From positions 744,001-808,000 of the forward strand of contig OZ037933.1 in NCBI GenBank assembly GCA_964035575.1: DNA of 64,000 nt. Direction: 5' to 3'. Below, piece by piece: positions 52,613 through 63,134 of the stretch. The position numbers and the translations under genes were made by a program. This DNA is from Rhynchopus sp. YZ270_cl-10. Lineage: Eukaryota > Euglenozoa > Diplonemea > Diplonemida > Diplonemidae. Every line of letters starts with the position of its first letter. The first letter of the stretch is position 1. Below the pieces are notes generated by a model. That model made no database searches, was not told where the DNA came from, and was given only the letters and a program-made list of their open reading frames with translations.

Positions 52613-54584
52613 AAATAAAGTGGAGATTTTGCACAACCCGAGGCAACTACACTACTCCAACAATTTATCAAAAATAGAAGCAAACTTTCAGGTACATTTT
52701 TTCATCCCTCTCAATTGAAAGTAAAAAGAGGGTAGGAAAAAAAAATAAGAGAGTGACGCGTATTACCTCAGAATGGTGCTTTAGGTATCCAGGTCATTGT
52801 ACCAAGGTGCACTGTTCTCGAGAAGGGTGTTGTGTTTCAAGTCAACTTTTTTAAAAAAAAAATATCAAACCGTGTGTGCCGAAGTTTGTAGATGATGGCT
52901 TGTATGACAAGAAGGGTGGTGTGGTGTATGTTTTGTGATCAAGGTGAGTTGAGAAGCTTAGAGGTATCTTACAATTTCTCCGTGCCTGCGTCCGCTGGAG
53001 TCTGGTGAGGCGTGCCGAGTTACTATTTTTTTCTTCTTCTTTCTTTTTCTTTTTTTTTTTTGCGCATCCTTTCGTGAAATGCGTACAGCGGTTTAGCTTT
53101 CTTGCCCCAAGCAAGCATTCGGCACGCCGTTTACTTTCACCCCCCCTTTTTTTTTTTGGATGTCAAACAAGAAAATACAAAATCTGTTCAGTAGTTCTAG
53201 TCTGTATATTTTCTCTCCCCCTTCTTTTTGAGTTGTATACCCAGTATATTTCATCACGATTCGTGTACATGGTGGAGTAAAAAAAAACATAAAGGGAAAG
53301 GACAGTGGAGATTTTTGCACAACTGGTGGCAACACTACCGAGGCAACTACACTACTCCAATTTATTAAAGAAAAGCAGGGAAGCCTCGTTTTTTTTTCAT
53401 TTATTGTAACAATAAATGGAAAAATGCCCCAAAGAAGGTTAAAAACTAAAAGGTGGATTTAAGGGATTATCAACTCCTAAAGAAGGTATTTTGTTGTTGT
53501 TGTTGTTGTTGTTGTTGTTGCGCAATCCCAGAACACAGTCAGCTGAAACTGTGCGACAACAATAGTGACAAAGCATGTTGGAGGCTTAGGTTCATCTTAT
53601 AGTGGCATGCCCCAGATTCCCTCGTGGTTCTCTCGTAAGTCTCCTGTGGGTTCTACCAGGTGCCCCCCCCCCACACCATATACCGTAGGATTGATGGGGG
53701 TCCTCCCCACGGTGCACCGGTCATTGTACTAGAGGTACACTGTTCACAAGAGGGTTTTTTTGTGTTCCAAGTCAACCTTTTTTTAAACTTGTGTGTGTTC
53801 AGGTCTGATGTATTGATCATATTGATTAGGTAGGAATCCAGGTACATATGGCTTGGCTTGAGATAATTTTTACCAGACAATAGTTGTACCAAAAAAAGGG
53901 GGGGCTCCCTCAGGGCTAGGGGAAAAAAAACGAAGTAGTTTTGTGTGTGTGTTTGATAACTAGTAGGGGTAATTCTTGCTCAGAATATGGCCCCAATGTG
54001 TGTGTGTGTGTGTTGGAAACGATATTATCTTTTCGTCTTCTCAATTTTTATTTTTATTTTGTAATTTGTAAAACCAATGTTCTGGTGAGGGTACACTGTC
54101 CATCATATTTCATTTTTTTTTTTTTTTTTTTTTGTCTTTTTTTTTGAAATGAGAGTGCGTGTAGGGAGAGAAGCGCATTTATCTTTGCACTTGTTTTCAT
54201 ACCATAGGACCTATTAGGTACACTGCCACGAGAGGGCTTTGTATTTCAACTACTTTTTTTTATACGGTGACTAAGCACAGTGAATAACCAATGTTCAAAA
54301 CATTAAGCAATCCAATCAGACTAAGCACAGCGAGGCACAGGTTCACGCAACCGTTCTCTTTCTGGTGTGTGTGTGCACATGACACACATTCGTCTTACAA
54401 GGTTTCCCTTTATAAATTTTTTTCCTTCAAAAAGCAAAGCGCAGAACGCAGAATACCACCCTCCCCTGACCCGCTCTCAAACCCCCCAGCAATTTTTTTC
54501 CAAAAAAAGAAAAAGTGTACATCAGTCAAGTTAGGGGTAAAATAAAAGACGGAATTTTTCTCTTTTCTTCTGTTGTTGGCCGCA

Positions 54585-54670
54585 GGGTACTTGTGCTTTC
54601 ATCCGGATGGCTGGTATCGTACGTGGGTCAGTCGGAGGTGCCTGCATTAATAACTTCACTTTCTTTTTCT
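54585..54670 (+). repeat. TTTCATCCGGATGGCTGG module, representative
   Basis: GGGTACTTGTGCTTTCATCC, GGATGGCTGGTATCGTACG, TGGGTCAGTCGGAGGTGCC, TGCATTAATAACTTCAC and a T-rich run. ATCCGGAT is palindromic. Other + copies lie near 16678-16750, 25400-25480, 37160-37222 and 57333-57405. Confidence 0.7.
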
Positions 54671-54798
54671 TTTCTTCGACGTATTGATACACCCCCCCCA
54701 TCTCATTCAGAAATACACCCCACACACACACCACCGCCCCCCTTTTTTTCTTTTCTCTGAGCAGTTCAAGACAAAAATTCCAAAAAAATCTTCAAAAA

Positions 54799-56829
54799 AT
54801 GGGTCGCCGTCGTGACCGCAGCGTTGACTCCGCTGATGTATCGATACCACGCAAACGGCATAAATCTGATAAGAAGAAGTCCAAGGCGAAGAAGAGCAGG
54901 AGACGCTCCCATTCTGTTTCCTCCTCCGGGTCTGCCACTTCGGAGATGAGTAGGGATACCAAAAAGCGGTTGAAGGCGCTTCAAAAGGAGGATTCACGCC
55001 TTCGAAAGGAAAGCCGCAGTGAGATGAAACTCATTGAAAAAGAGGCAAAGAAGGAGGCAGAGTATATAGGGAAGGTTGCCAAAGGGTTGGATAAGGTGCT
55101 GTCAAGCAACTCCGATAAGCAAGACAAAGGCCGGCCGTTATCCTTGCAGCACGCAGCTTTGGTGAGCACCATACAAATTTTGTGTAAAGTGCAGAGCCAT
55201 CCAAAAGATGGACCACCACTCACCATGGCAGCAGCTTCAGAAGAGCTAACCTACCTTCGCAACACAAACTACGGGTTGGAATTATTGCTTCGGGTAGGGT
55301 TTGAGGAATTGGGTGAACCAGTGTTTTTTACGTTTCGTCAAAAATATTTCGAAATGATCCCATTCGCTGTCGACTACATCAAAAAGGTGTTGGTAGGGAT
55401 GACCGCCAAGCTTGAAGCTGGATTCTCCGGATTCCCTCATTTAAGTGATACGATAGGTCATTCTACTCTAGAAAAGCTGTGCGGTACCACAACCGTTACT
55501 CAACTCACCAATAAAGTGATTGGAACTGCGTTGGGCATGCTGTGTGGGGATGTTCTCGGACTTCCCTTCTCGAATATGACGGCGGAAACGATTGACCGCT
55601 GGTTTGTTGCGGTGTCGGATTTTCATTTGCTTCCTCCTGCTGCGTTGGATTCATCACCTGCTCATGGCGGGTATTGGAAAGGGAAGACCAAAACCTTTTT
55701 TGGAGAATACTCTGGGGATCTTGGCGTCGGTATCAGCACTGCCTTGGATATTGTAGAGCAACGTGGCCTCGACTGTCGCAGCTTTCCGAGAAAGGTTGCT
55801 GGAGACTATTCTGCGTTTCTGGGGCACGAAAAGATGCGGATGTTCACCGAAACCCTGAAGGTTTTAGTCGCCAAACTCCGTTCTGGTGACGACCCAAAAC
55901 AAACCGGGCTCTGCCTCAACCCTTCAGGCCTTCACGGAGCGGAGACCCACGCTCTCCTCCCTCTTCTCTCTCTCACGATGTTCCCCCCTGCTACCGAAGG
56001 GTCTACAACTGAGGTCTCCGACCAATCACTGCTTGACAATGTGAAGGCAGCGTTGCTTCCGTTTGTGGTCCACTCTGATGGGATTGGCGCGGGGTTTACG
56101 TATTGCCATATCATTCATTATCTGTTGCGGACCCATGTCGATTCGTTTCACCCAAAGCTTTTTTTGAAGTTTGTCTACGAAAAAGCAGGCCTAGTCCATA
56201 TGTCTGACTATTTAAAACGGTGTTTTCGGTTAATGGAGGAAGCTATTATTGATGAAAACGGGGTTTATATAGTAAAAGAGACGTACCTGGAGGATATCAA
56301 ACACGAATTAGAAAAGGCAGCGTTAGTCGGCGTCGACGATGATGGGAGCGCAGAGGAGGAGACGGAAACTGTGTACACCAGCGCTGTGGGTGCGTTGATC
56401 GCTGCAGTGTACGTCTTTGTGAATAATGTGGACAGTCCAATTTCTGGCATTTCTGCGGCAATAGGCTTGGGAGAAGCGGGGCACATCCTTGGAGGAATGG
56501 TAGGGGTTTTTATGGGTGCGTTGCATGGGGCAGAATGGGTGCCAAAGTCGTGGTATGTGCAGTTGGAGGGTGGTGATGGGCTTTCGACGGCAGGGTTCGG
56601 GAGGGATCGAGTGGTCCAGCTTGCATTGGATTGTGCTGCGTTGAAGCCAAACCCCGTGAAGCACTACACAACCCCGCAGGCGCATTCAGGCACAAAATAC
56701 AAGGTCGGCAGTGTGAAGAAGGACATCACAGGAGAGGACACCGACGTCATCCCGCAAGCACCAGAAGGGACAAATGCCTTGGTCGCAGCCATGCCGATTT
56801 CGTTGAGGAAGTTTCATGTGCAGAAGTGA
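54799..56829 (+). CDS. ADP-ribosylglycohydrolase-fold protein lacking metal ligands, with basic N-terminus
   Basis: A 676-residue protein. Residues 1-60 are basic and Ser/Arg/Lys-rich (KKSKAKKSRRRSHSVSSS), a likely nuclear signal. Residues about 65-100 form a charged coiled helix. Residues about 125-205 (EELTYLRNTNYGLELLLRVG, FEELGEP) faintly recall a PUB domain. From about 235 the DraG/ARH fold is visible: GTALGMLCGDVLGLPF (243-258), the segment aligned to the catalytic YTDDT is EYSGDL (303-308), HSDGIGAGFTYCHIIHYLL matches the THxxPxA helix, and the C-terminal GGDTDT box is replaced by LGEAGH (557-562) followed by GGMVGVFMGALHGAEWVPKSW, which keeps the fold's end. Most Mg-binding Asp/Thr residues are gone, so it is probably a non-catalytic ADP-ribose or ligand binder. 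Fold assignment is inference from motifs. Confidence 0.65.
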   Translation: MGRRRDRSVDSADVSIPRKRHKSDKKKSKAKKSRRRSHSVSSSGSATSEMSRDTKKRLKALQKEDSRLRKESRSEMKLIEKEAKKEAEYIGKVAKGLDKVLSSNSDKQDKGRPLSLQHAALVSTIQILCKVQSHPKDGPPLTMAAASEELTYLRNTNYGLELLLRVGFEELGEPVFFTFRQKYFEMIPFAVDYIKKVLVGMTAKLEAGFSGFPHLSDTIGHSTLEKLCGTTTVTQLTNKVIGTALGMLCGDVLGLPFSNMTAETIDRWFVAVSDFHLLPPAALDSSPAHGGYWKGKTKTFFGEYSGDLGVGISTALDIVEQRGLDCRSFPRKVAGDYSAFLGHEKMRMFTETLKVLVAKLRSGDDPKQTGLCLNPSGLHGAETHALLPLLSLTMFPPATEGSTTEVSDQSLLDNVKAALLPFVVHSDGIGAGFTYCHIIHYLLRTHVDSFHPKLFLKFVYEKAGLVHMSDYLKRCFRLMEEAIIDENGVYIVKETYLEDIKHELEKAALVGVDDDGSAEEETETVYTSAVGALIAAVYVFVNNVDSPISGISAAIGLGEAGHILGGMVGVFMGALHGAEWVPKSWYVQLEGGDGLSTAGFGRDRVVQLALDCAALKPNPVKHYTTPQAHSGTKYKVGSVKKDITGEDTDVIPQAPEGTNALVAAMPISLRKFHVQK

Positions 56830-57645
56830 TATTGGTGACATGCCTTTCTCTTTTTCATATCGGATGTGAACAAAAATGGATGTAGGGCCGGTTGGGGGGG
56901 CAAATGTACACTGTTTATTTTATGAGAAGGCTTTTGTATTTCAAGTCAAATTTTTTTTAAAAACCATTGGGAAGAGAAAAGAGAGGGGGCTATATAGGCA
57001 AAAAGGGGGAGGGTACTATAACAAAATAAAAAGCGGGAAATGAATCCCCAATAGCGGAGGGTGTGTCCGCCCAGGTGTTCCGGTGAGGCGTTTGTTATTT
57101 TTTTCAACCCCCCTTTTTTTTTTTGTGTGGGGTGCGGTAGGGTGGGGGGTGTCTCTGCTAATAGAGAGAACCGTTTATGCTTTCAATTTCATCTGTGTTG
57201 CTGGGGTGGGGGGGATTTTAAAAAAGATATTTTTCAAGACCTACGTCCATCGAGACGTAGGTGACTTGAAAACCGCGCACTTCTCCTTAGATGTGTGCAC
57301 ACGAGAGGCACATTCATCTTACAAGTTTTTTTTTTGTGCTTTCATCCGGATGGCTGGCATCATACGTCAGTCGGAGGTGTGCCTGCATCAACAACTACAG
57401 TTTTTTTTTTTTCTTCTTCTTCTTCAACTTTACTGAGATATGACCTCTCTGTTTCCATATTTGGTTTATCCGAGAAAAACATAGTGCATACTACTCCCCT
57501 ACCTAATTTCCCATTTTTATTTTTATTTCCCCCCCTTTTTTCACAACACTCCAGAAAACCTTTATCCCTTCATTTTTCCCTTCCCATTTTTTGGTTTTTT
57601 TGAGAGGTTTCACCTGCATTAATATACCAACTTATTTTACACAAA
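56830..57645. other. Intergenic: four modules in a row
   Basis: A CACGAGAGG-family remnant at 56875-56955, a GTGAGGCG-type module at 57062-57100, a GTGTGCACACGAGAGGCAC module at 57287-57330 and a TTTCATCCGGATGGCTGG module at 57333-57405, all on the + strand. The inverted pair CTACGTC/GACGTAG sits at 57241-57263. No gene. Confidence 0.6.
57287..57330 (+). repeat. GTGTGCACACGAGAGGCACATTCATC module, representative
   Basis: GATGTGTGCACACGAGAGGC, ACATTCATCTTACAAG and a T-run. TGTG pairs with CACA around the ACGAGAG loop. Related + copies lie near 17205, 24312, 24880, 25703, 26763, 37239, 54160 and 54362. A sister type, TATGCACTGTGAGGTATATT, lies near 23599 and 37414. Confidence 0.65.
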
Positions 57646-58431
57646 ATGTCCTTCGAATCTGCAAAAGCGCTTATCGAAAAGAAGAAGACCATTGCAGAAG
57701 GGATGGCACAGCTTCAACTATTAATTCCCGATGTCACCCCGGAGACGGTGGATGGGATGATGGAGGCGGTGAAGCGGTGTAAGATTGTTGTTGTGAGTCG
57801 GCATGATAAGGCTGATGTGTTTGATGGAGCACTTGCAATCATTGCCGCCACCTCCGCCTCCTCTGCCGTCTCCTCCAATACCACCCACGTGGACAACCTA
57901 TCTTCATGGAAGGCAGACCTGCTTGCAGCGCACCCCAACACCCCAGCTGCCCCCACCACCGTACAGCCAGACCAGATCAAAGACCTCGCGAAGCTTGAGC
58001 GAGACTATATGATGATGGATATGATGGCACAGCTTGGTGTTCCCGTAGGCGACACACCACAAAGCTATGACACCCCGCAGGACTTTCTGGACGCATTGGA
58101 GGAGGGTCTCTCCGCAAACCCTGCCTCACGGAAGGCGATGCGGGAGTTAACCTATTTCAAGGTGCCCAGAGACGCGCCGGAAAATGAGTATTCATGTGTC
58201 GTCTGCTTAGAAGATTTAAAGGCAAGAACGCATGCACGGAAAATGCCATGTAAACATCTCTTTCACGATGACTGCCTCTTAGATTGGTTGAAGAAGAATA
58301 ACACCTGTCCGACCTGTAGGTTTGCGTTGCCAAAACAGGAGAAGATTATGCATCTTTTTGGGGCTGGGGATGAGGCGGCTGCGGCGGCTGATGAGGAAAG
58401 GAAGGCACACAGCTCGACCATGTTCTCCTAA
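57646..58431 (+). CDS. RING-H2 finger protein, probable E3 ubiquitin ligase
   Basis: A 261-residue protein. The RING-H2 finger spans residues 184-224: Cys184-x2-Cys187, then CKHLFHDDC giving Cys-x-His-x2-His-x2-Cys, then CPTC at 221-224, with the DWLKKNNTCPTCRF context of RNF126/RNF181-like ligases. Residues 1-60 are helical (SFESAKALIEKKKTIAEGMA; PDVTPETVDGMMEAVKRCK). The middle (60-110) is Ala/Ser/Thr-rich, and 120-180 includes a second helical segment (LERDYMMMDMMAQLG). No membrane segment, so it is probably cytosolic. Single exon. The stop lies 55 bp from the 9-bp duplication of the Mutator-like element, so that element probably sits in the 3' flank. Confidence 0.85.
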   Translation: MSFESAKALIEKKKTIAEGMAQLQLLIPDVTPETVDGMMEAVKRCKIVVVSRHDKADVFDGALAIIAATSASSAVSSNTTHVDNLSSWKADLLAAHPNTPAAPTTVQPDQIKDLAKLERDYMMMDMMAQLGVPVGDTPQSYDTPQDFLDALEEGLSANPASRKAMRELTYFKVPRDAPENEYSCVVCLEDLKARTHARKMPCKHLFHDDCLLDWLKKNNTCPTCRFALPKQEKIMHLFGAGDEAAAAADEERKAHSSTMFS

Positions 58432-58494
58432 TCTCATCCAATGGTTAAGAAATTGAAAAGAGGTGGAAAAAAAAAAGAAGGATTAAAAAATGTA

Positions 58495-60727
58495 GAGAAA
58501 AGTTCGATTTCGGCCTCGAAAATTACCGTGACACCGATTTGTCACGGAATTTTGTCACGGAATTTTTTTGAAAGATTCGATTTCGTGACAAAAAAAAATC
58601 GATTTCGTGACAAACCAATTTTTTCATTGACACACAAAATTCGATTTCGTGACAAACCGATTTTTTCATTGACAAAAAAAAATTCGATTTCGTGACAAAT
58701 CCAAAAATTCAGTGACAAAAAAATGTCAATGAAAAAATGGATTTTGTCAAGGAAACCGAACTTTTTGTCAAGGAAAAAGTCGTGACAGAAATGGATTTTG
58801 TCAAGGAAACCAAACTTTTTGTCACGGAAAAAGTCGTGACAGGGCACTGGGTACTGGGTACACTGGACACAAGGATAAAAGTTGTGAAAGAGCAACCACA
58901 GCTCCACATGACAAACACAAAAGTGTCCAGTCACGTGGGGCATGCATGCACTGAGGAGATAATGATCCAACAATTTACAAGAAAGATTACTTAACCTACT
59001 GCTGGAAATTGCCAGGTCGTAGTAACACACAAAGTGTGCCTCCGTTCGGGAAGACCGGATATTCTAGAGACCAAAAAGGCCTCAAGAATATCTTCCGGTA
59101 GTCAAGGTATAACCGAATGAACGGCCCAAGACCCCCGTGGAGAAGTTAAATGTGTAATGCTATCAGGTAGAAACTGCGAACACTGTCTTACCCTCCTCAA
59201 TGCATGGTGGAAGATGTCTTTACAACAAATATCCTGTACCCAGGTACCAGGTTCCCAGACCCACGTAGTACCACGTCGCAGTACTACGCAAAATTTACCA
59301 CCAGACCCTGTCTTCGTGCACCTTAAGTACAACGCCGCAGACAGGCCAAACATGCGTTGGACTCAGAGGAATGCCTGCTGTGCAGTGTATCAAACATGAG
59401 AACCAACTCCCAGCAACAAGGGGCGCCTTTTGGCGGGCGTTGTTGAGGGTGTTTGGGGTGCAAAGTTTTCCACAATTTTGATGCGCGGGTACAGAAGTGT
59501 TATCTTGTTCTTTCATCTCTAGGAAATGTAAATGTCAATCGCGTTTAACTACCACTAGGGCTTGTTCAGTGAACCCACAAGGGGTCGAAGGGGGTTGGTT
59601 ATCCCGTATCTATCAAAGGTTGTGTCGACCAGGCTAAACCACTATGTTACGCTGTACGTTGTTAAATCCGAAGAAATAACACTTTAGCAGCCGCAGGAAG
59701 TTTGCTAAAAAGAGTGCCTCACGCTACACAAACCACCACCCGCGATTGACTTAGATGTTATAACAAAGAGAATTCAGAACAAAACAACACCCTGCCCCAT
59801 ACACACTAAATTGTCATGCTTCGAGAGCATGCCTGGGCCAAAATTACTATGACGAAAAGGCAACAAGACCACCCACAAGGAGTGTGAATTGTGCACTGGT
59901 TTTCTGGGGGAACAAACAATATTTTCTTGTGTCTAGTCCTCCGGAAGCAGAGGACAGACTTTCCGGAAGGTTTCCAAAGTCGAATTTCTTGCACTAGCTA
60001 TGCTCCCTGGTTAATGGCTATAGCAGTGACTGACAAAGTGTTCCCACCCCCCTTTCCACCACCATAATAACCGAACTCTGCTTATCAAACCACAATCTGA
60101 ATCTGCTTCCGTCGCATGCGCTGGTGGATTCGATCTGTTTTGGTGTGTGTAATGGAATGTATGGGTGAGGGTTGGGGTATTAGGTATAGAAACTTGCGCA
60201 CCCATTAATTTTTTACCGAATGAAAATGAAATCTGCAATGAGTGTCTGCTGCATATCATTTAGTGGGGCTGGCCTCTGGCCAGAGGCGTGCAAGCCTGAC
60301 CGTGTTCGCGATATACTAAGTCTTGCATAATCATAAAGTTATCATACCTTGTGTCTTCAGTCTCTGCCCTTAGGTTTCTAGACAGCTCAAGAATGGCCTC
60401 TTTTGTGTTTGTCAAGTGGCTGTCTGGTCACTTTTCAGTGACTGGCGGGTTGGCTGTCACGACTTTTTCCTTGACAAAATCCATTTTTTTCAATGACATT
60501 TTTTTGTCAATGAAAAAATGGATTTGTCACGAAATCGAATTTTTTTTTGTCAATGAAAAAAGTCATTTGTCACTAAATTGAATTTTGTGTGTCAATGAAA
60601 AAATCGGCTTGTCACGAAATCGAACTTTTTTTGTCACGAAATCGAATCTTTCAAAAAAATTCCGTGACAAAGTACCGTGACAAATCGGTGTCACGGGTAT
60701 TTTCGAGGCCGAAATCGAACTTTTCTC
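58495..60727. mobile_element. Mutator-like (MULE) element, 2.2 kb, 9-bp duplication, long inverted ends
   Basis: The ends are GAGAAAAGTTCGATTTCGG and complement, and the inverted ends extend for about 270-350 bp (58495 to about 58840; about 60457 to 60727), filled with GTGACAAA, TTGTCACG and AATCGAATTT motifs. AAAAATGTA is duplicated exactly at 58486-58494 and 60728-60736. Long ends beginning GAGA and a 9-bp duplication are typical of Mutator-like elements. The left end has a tandem copy of a roughly 50-bp subunit (ATGGATTTTGTCAAGGAAAC). The 1.6-kb middle is low in repeats, but I find no transposase frame, so it is probably non-autonomous or decayed. Confidence 0.8.
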
Positions 60728-61262
60728 AAAAATGTATTTGGAGGACTGCATAGTTGGGAGGTCCACCCCACGGTGTACGTTATTGCATAGGTCTGCTGTG
60801 TTCACGAGAGGGCTGGATTTCAATTTTTTTTTGTGAAGTATAAACCTATAGGCAAAAATGGATGTGGCGAATGATGTGGATGGGATGTGAGTGTGGAGAT
60901 GCATGTTTGTTTTCCAGTCATCTAACCCACTGTGGGACTGAGTATTAGTGGTAAAACGTAGGGGGGGTATATTTTTTTCCCCTTACACGCAGTGTTACTA
61001 GAAACCCGAAATAATAAAGCCAACGTTTAGTCGCCTGATATGTACCGTTTTGCCTATGACACTACTGGGCACAGCTAGCACCATACTCACCTGAGCTGTG
61101 CCTCTCTTAGGCACAATTCCAATACAGTTTCAGCACAAGTACACACAACTAACCACAACTAACCACAATTACACCACAATTACACACAATTACACCGAAA
61201 TTACGCTGGGGAAAAAAATGGTACACCACCCTACAGGGAAGCATGCCACCACATGTAAGTGA

Positions 61263-61517
61263 CCTCTGTACTGTACTGTACTGTACTGTACTGTACTGTA
61301 CTGTACTGTACTGTACTGTACTGTACTGTACTGTACTGTACTGTACTGTACTGTACTGTACTGTACTGTACTGTACTGTACTGTACTGTACTGTACTGTA
61401 CTGTACTGTACTGTACTGTACTGTACTGTACTGTACTGTACTGTACTGTACTGTACTGTACTGTACTGTACTGTACTGTACTGTACTGTACTGTACTGTA
61501 CTGTACTGTACTGTACT
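61263..61517. repeat. CTGTA pentanucleotide tandem array, about 51 copies
   Basis: Perfect head-to-tail CTGTA over about 255 bp. Because 5 is not a multiple of 3, every frame cycles through the same pentapeptide (such as YCTVL) without a stop, which creates long false open frames on both strands. Confidence 0.95.
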
Positions 61518-61526
61518 CCCAATCCC

Positions 61527-61809
61527 CTGTGTATACTGTGTATACTGTGTATACTGTGTATACTGTGTATACTGTGTATACTGTGTATACTGTGTATACT
61601 GTGTATACTGTGTATACTGTGTATACTGTGTATACTGTGTATACTGTGTATACTGTGTATACTGTGTATACTGTGTATACTGTGTATACTGTGTATACTG
61701 TGTATACTGTGTATACTGTGTATACTGTGTATACTGTGTATACTGTGTATACTGTGTATACTGTGTATACTGTGTATACTGTGTATACTGTGTATACTGT
61801 GTATACTGC
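61527..61809. repeat. TGTGTATAC nonanucleotide tandem array, about 31 copies
   Basis: Perfect head-to-tail 9-mers over about 280 bp, separated from the CTGTA array by CCCAATCCCC. A few copies of the related TGTGTACTG stand at the same place beside the AACTTGTCCATTTCG repeat at 29872-29890, so the array is probably an expansion of a motif internal to that repeat. Confidence 0.95.
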
Positions 61810-61825
61810 GGAATTGACCAACAAC

Positions 61826-61905
61826 GAGAACTTGTCCATTTCGGCAAATTGACCCCATCACTGGCCGGACGGATTCCGGAAATGCAAATGCCGGCGTTTA
61901 AAAGA
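61826..61905 (+). repeat. AACTTGTCCATTTCG repeat, representative of five copies
   Basis: GAACTTGTCCATTTCGGCAA, ATTGACCCCATCACTGGCC, GGACGGATTCCGGAAATGC, AAATGCCGG. Other copies: 29905-29975, 36342-36405 and 36508-36570 on +, and a partial one at 38722-38760 on -. CGGATTCCG is palindromic. Three of the four other copies lie inside inverted-repeat elements (29597 and 36054), so it is an internal part of mobile DNA. Confidence 0.7.
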
Positions 61906-63134
61906 TTCACCAACGAAAACAATTTTTTTTTCAACACATGAATGCCCCCCTTACCGGCATGACAACTGGTAGAAACGCGGGGAATCGGTTATGCAGCCAC
62001 GCCAAAAAAAGTGCAATATTAAGAGAAATGTTATCAAAGTCTTGTTGGCCGACCTTCAGCATTATTGGGCACTAAATTTAAGATAAGAGAGCAGGAGAAA
62101 CATGCAGAAAACAAAAAAATCCGTTTTTGCACACTTACACACACGTACCCACAAGTACCAACACTTACGCACACTTACGTACACTTACGCACACGTACAC
62201 ACACTTACGCAGAACTGAGCAGAACTGACCAAAACTGAGCACAATCACGCCACAATCACGCCACAATTACACCACAATTACAGCACAATTACAGCACAAT
62301 TACAGCGGCCCAAAACGGTACATGATACCGACTATTTTCTCCCTTTAAAAATCCCTTTGCGCCAAAATTCAGATCTCACACACTGTTTTTGGATGCGTTC
62401 AACGAAAATAATCTTCCCCCTTTTTTCCTAGTCGAGTAATCAAGATAGTTGGCGACTGTAAGAGTCGGGGTTTTATTCCTACGAAGCTTGCTTTAAAGGA
62501 GAAATAGTATTACCAGGTACGGCCGCCAAATCATCCCTCAAACAGGAGGATGTGTGCAAATCAACGAAAACAACTTTTACTTACCTACCCCGATCCTACT
62601 ATATTTTGTTGGACAGCACACAAATCCATTTCTAACCGATTTAAGACAATGTACCATACCATTCTTTTTACTGTGATTTTTCTTCTTCTTTTATTTACGA
62701 GGAGAAAAAAAAGTAACGACATAATGAAGAATGAACAGATGCCGTTTTTTTTAGATTCTATTCTTCTATTCCAACACACCTAACCCCACCTCTCTAACCA
62801 AGAAAAAAACGGTCATTTGATGTCTTCTACCAGCGTTTTTATAATAGTCTTTAAGAATCGTCTTTCGTCGCCCCCTCTGTTCTTTATTGTTCAGAAGCTT
62901 TGCAATGATATTTGTATCCGCTTGCATGGTCGCTGTGTGCGTCCGCCAGTGTCCAGTAAGGCATCCACCTTGGTGGGTGTCTGCATATAGTCAAATTCAT
63001 TTTCTCTCAATTTCGCCGTGGTGCACATTCCCATCTCTTCATGTGGTGTTGGGACAGTGTGAAACCTTTTTCTCTGGTCTTTGTTTGTAGAGATGATACC
63101 ACACACCAGGCATACCACAAAACACTAAATAAAC

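Larger units (their letters stand above)
52486..54798. other. Intergenic: dense modules, no gene seen
   Basis: Holds the empty-site GTGGAG-type carrier at 52561-52612 directly followed by a second unit at 52620-52672, another at 53305-53368, CTAAGC modules near 52936, 53566, 54262 and 54310, CACGAGAGG modules near 52795, 53690 and 54215, a CAGAGGC-type module at 52981, the GTTTGATAACTA repeat at 53948 and a TTTCATCCGGATGGCTGG module at 54585-54665. A TTG trinucleotide run is at 53492-53520. Confidence 0.6.
61029..62322. mobile_element. Minisatellite-filled element with inverted ends
   Basis: AGTCG(CCTG)ATATGTACCGTTTTG on the left matches GGCCCAAAACGGTACATGAT and CGACT on the right in inverse orientation. 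Between them lie CACAATTACA arrays at both sides (61140-61200 and 62236-62306), a GGTACACCA...GCATGCCACCACATG segment, the CTGTA array, the TGTGTATAC array, an AACTTGTCCATTTCG repeat copy (about 61826-61900) and an ACACTTACGC array (62120-62215). I cannot fix a target duplication. Whether it moves as a unit is inference. Confidence 0.45.
60728..63134. other. Intergenic: module, minisatellite block, CCTACGAAGC repeat
   Basis: After the duplication there is a CACGAGAGG module (60738-60825), the minisatellite block (61029-62322), the third CCTACGAAGCTTGC repeat (62472-62605), and single-copy sequence leading to the next gene. No gene recognised. Confidence 0.5.

Noticed and set aside
61263-61809. 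Possible CRISPR array
   Set aside because: The repeats are 5 and 9 bp with no spacers, in a eukaryotic setting; they are simple tandem arrays.
61149-61941. Several 200-260-residue open frames on both strands
   Set aside because: They only read through the CTGTA and TGTGTATAC arrays (YTV-, HSI- and STVQY-type repeats) and arise because the arrays contain no stop in those frames.
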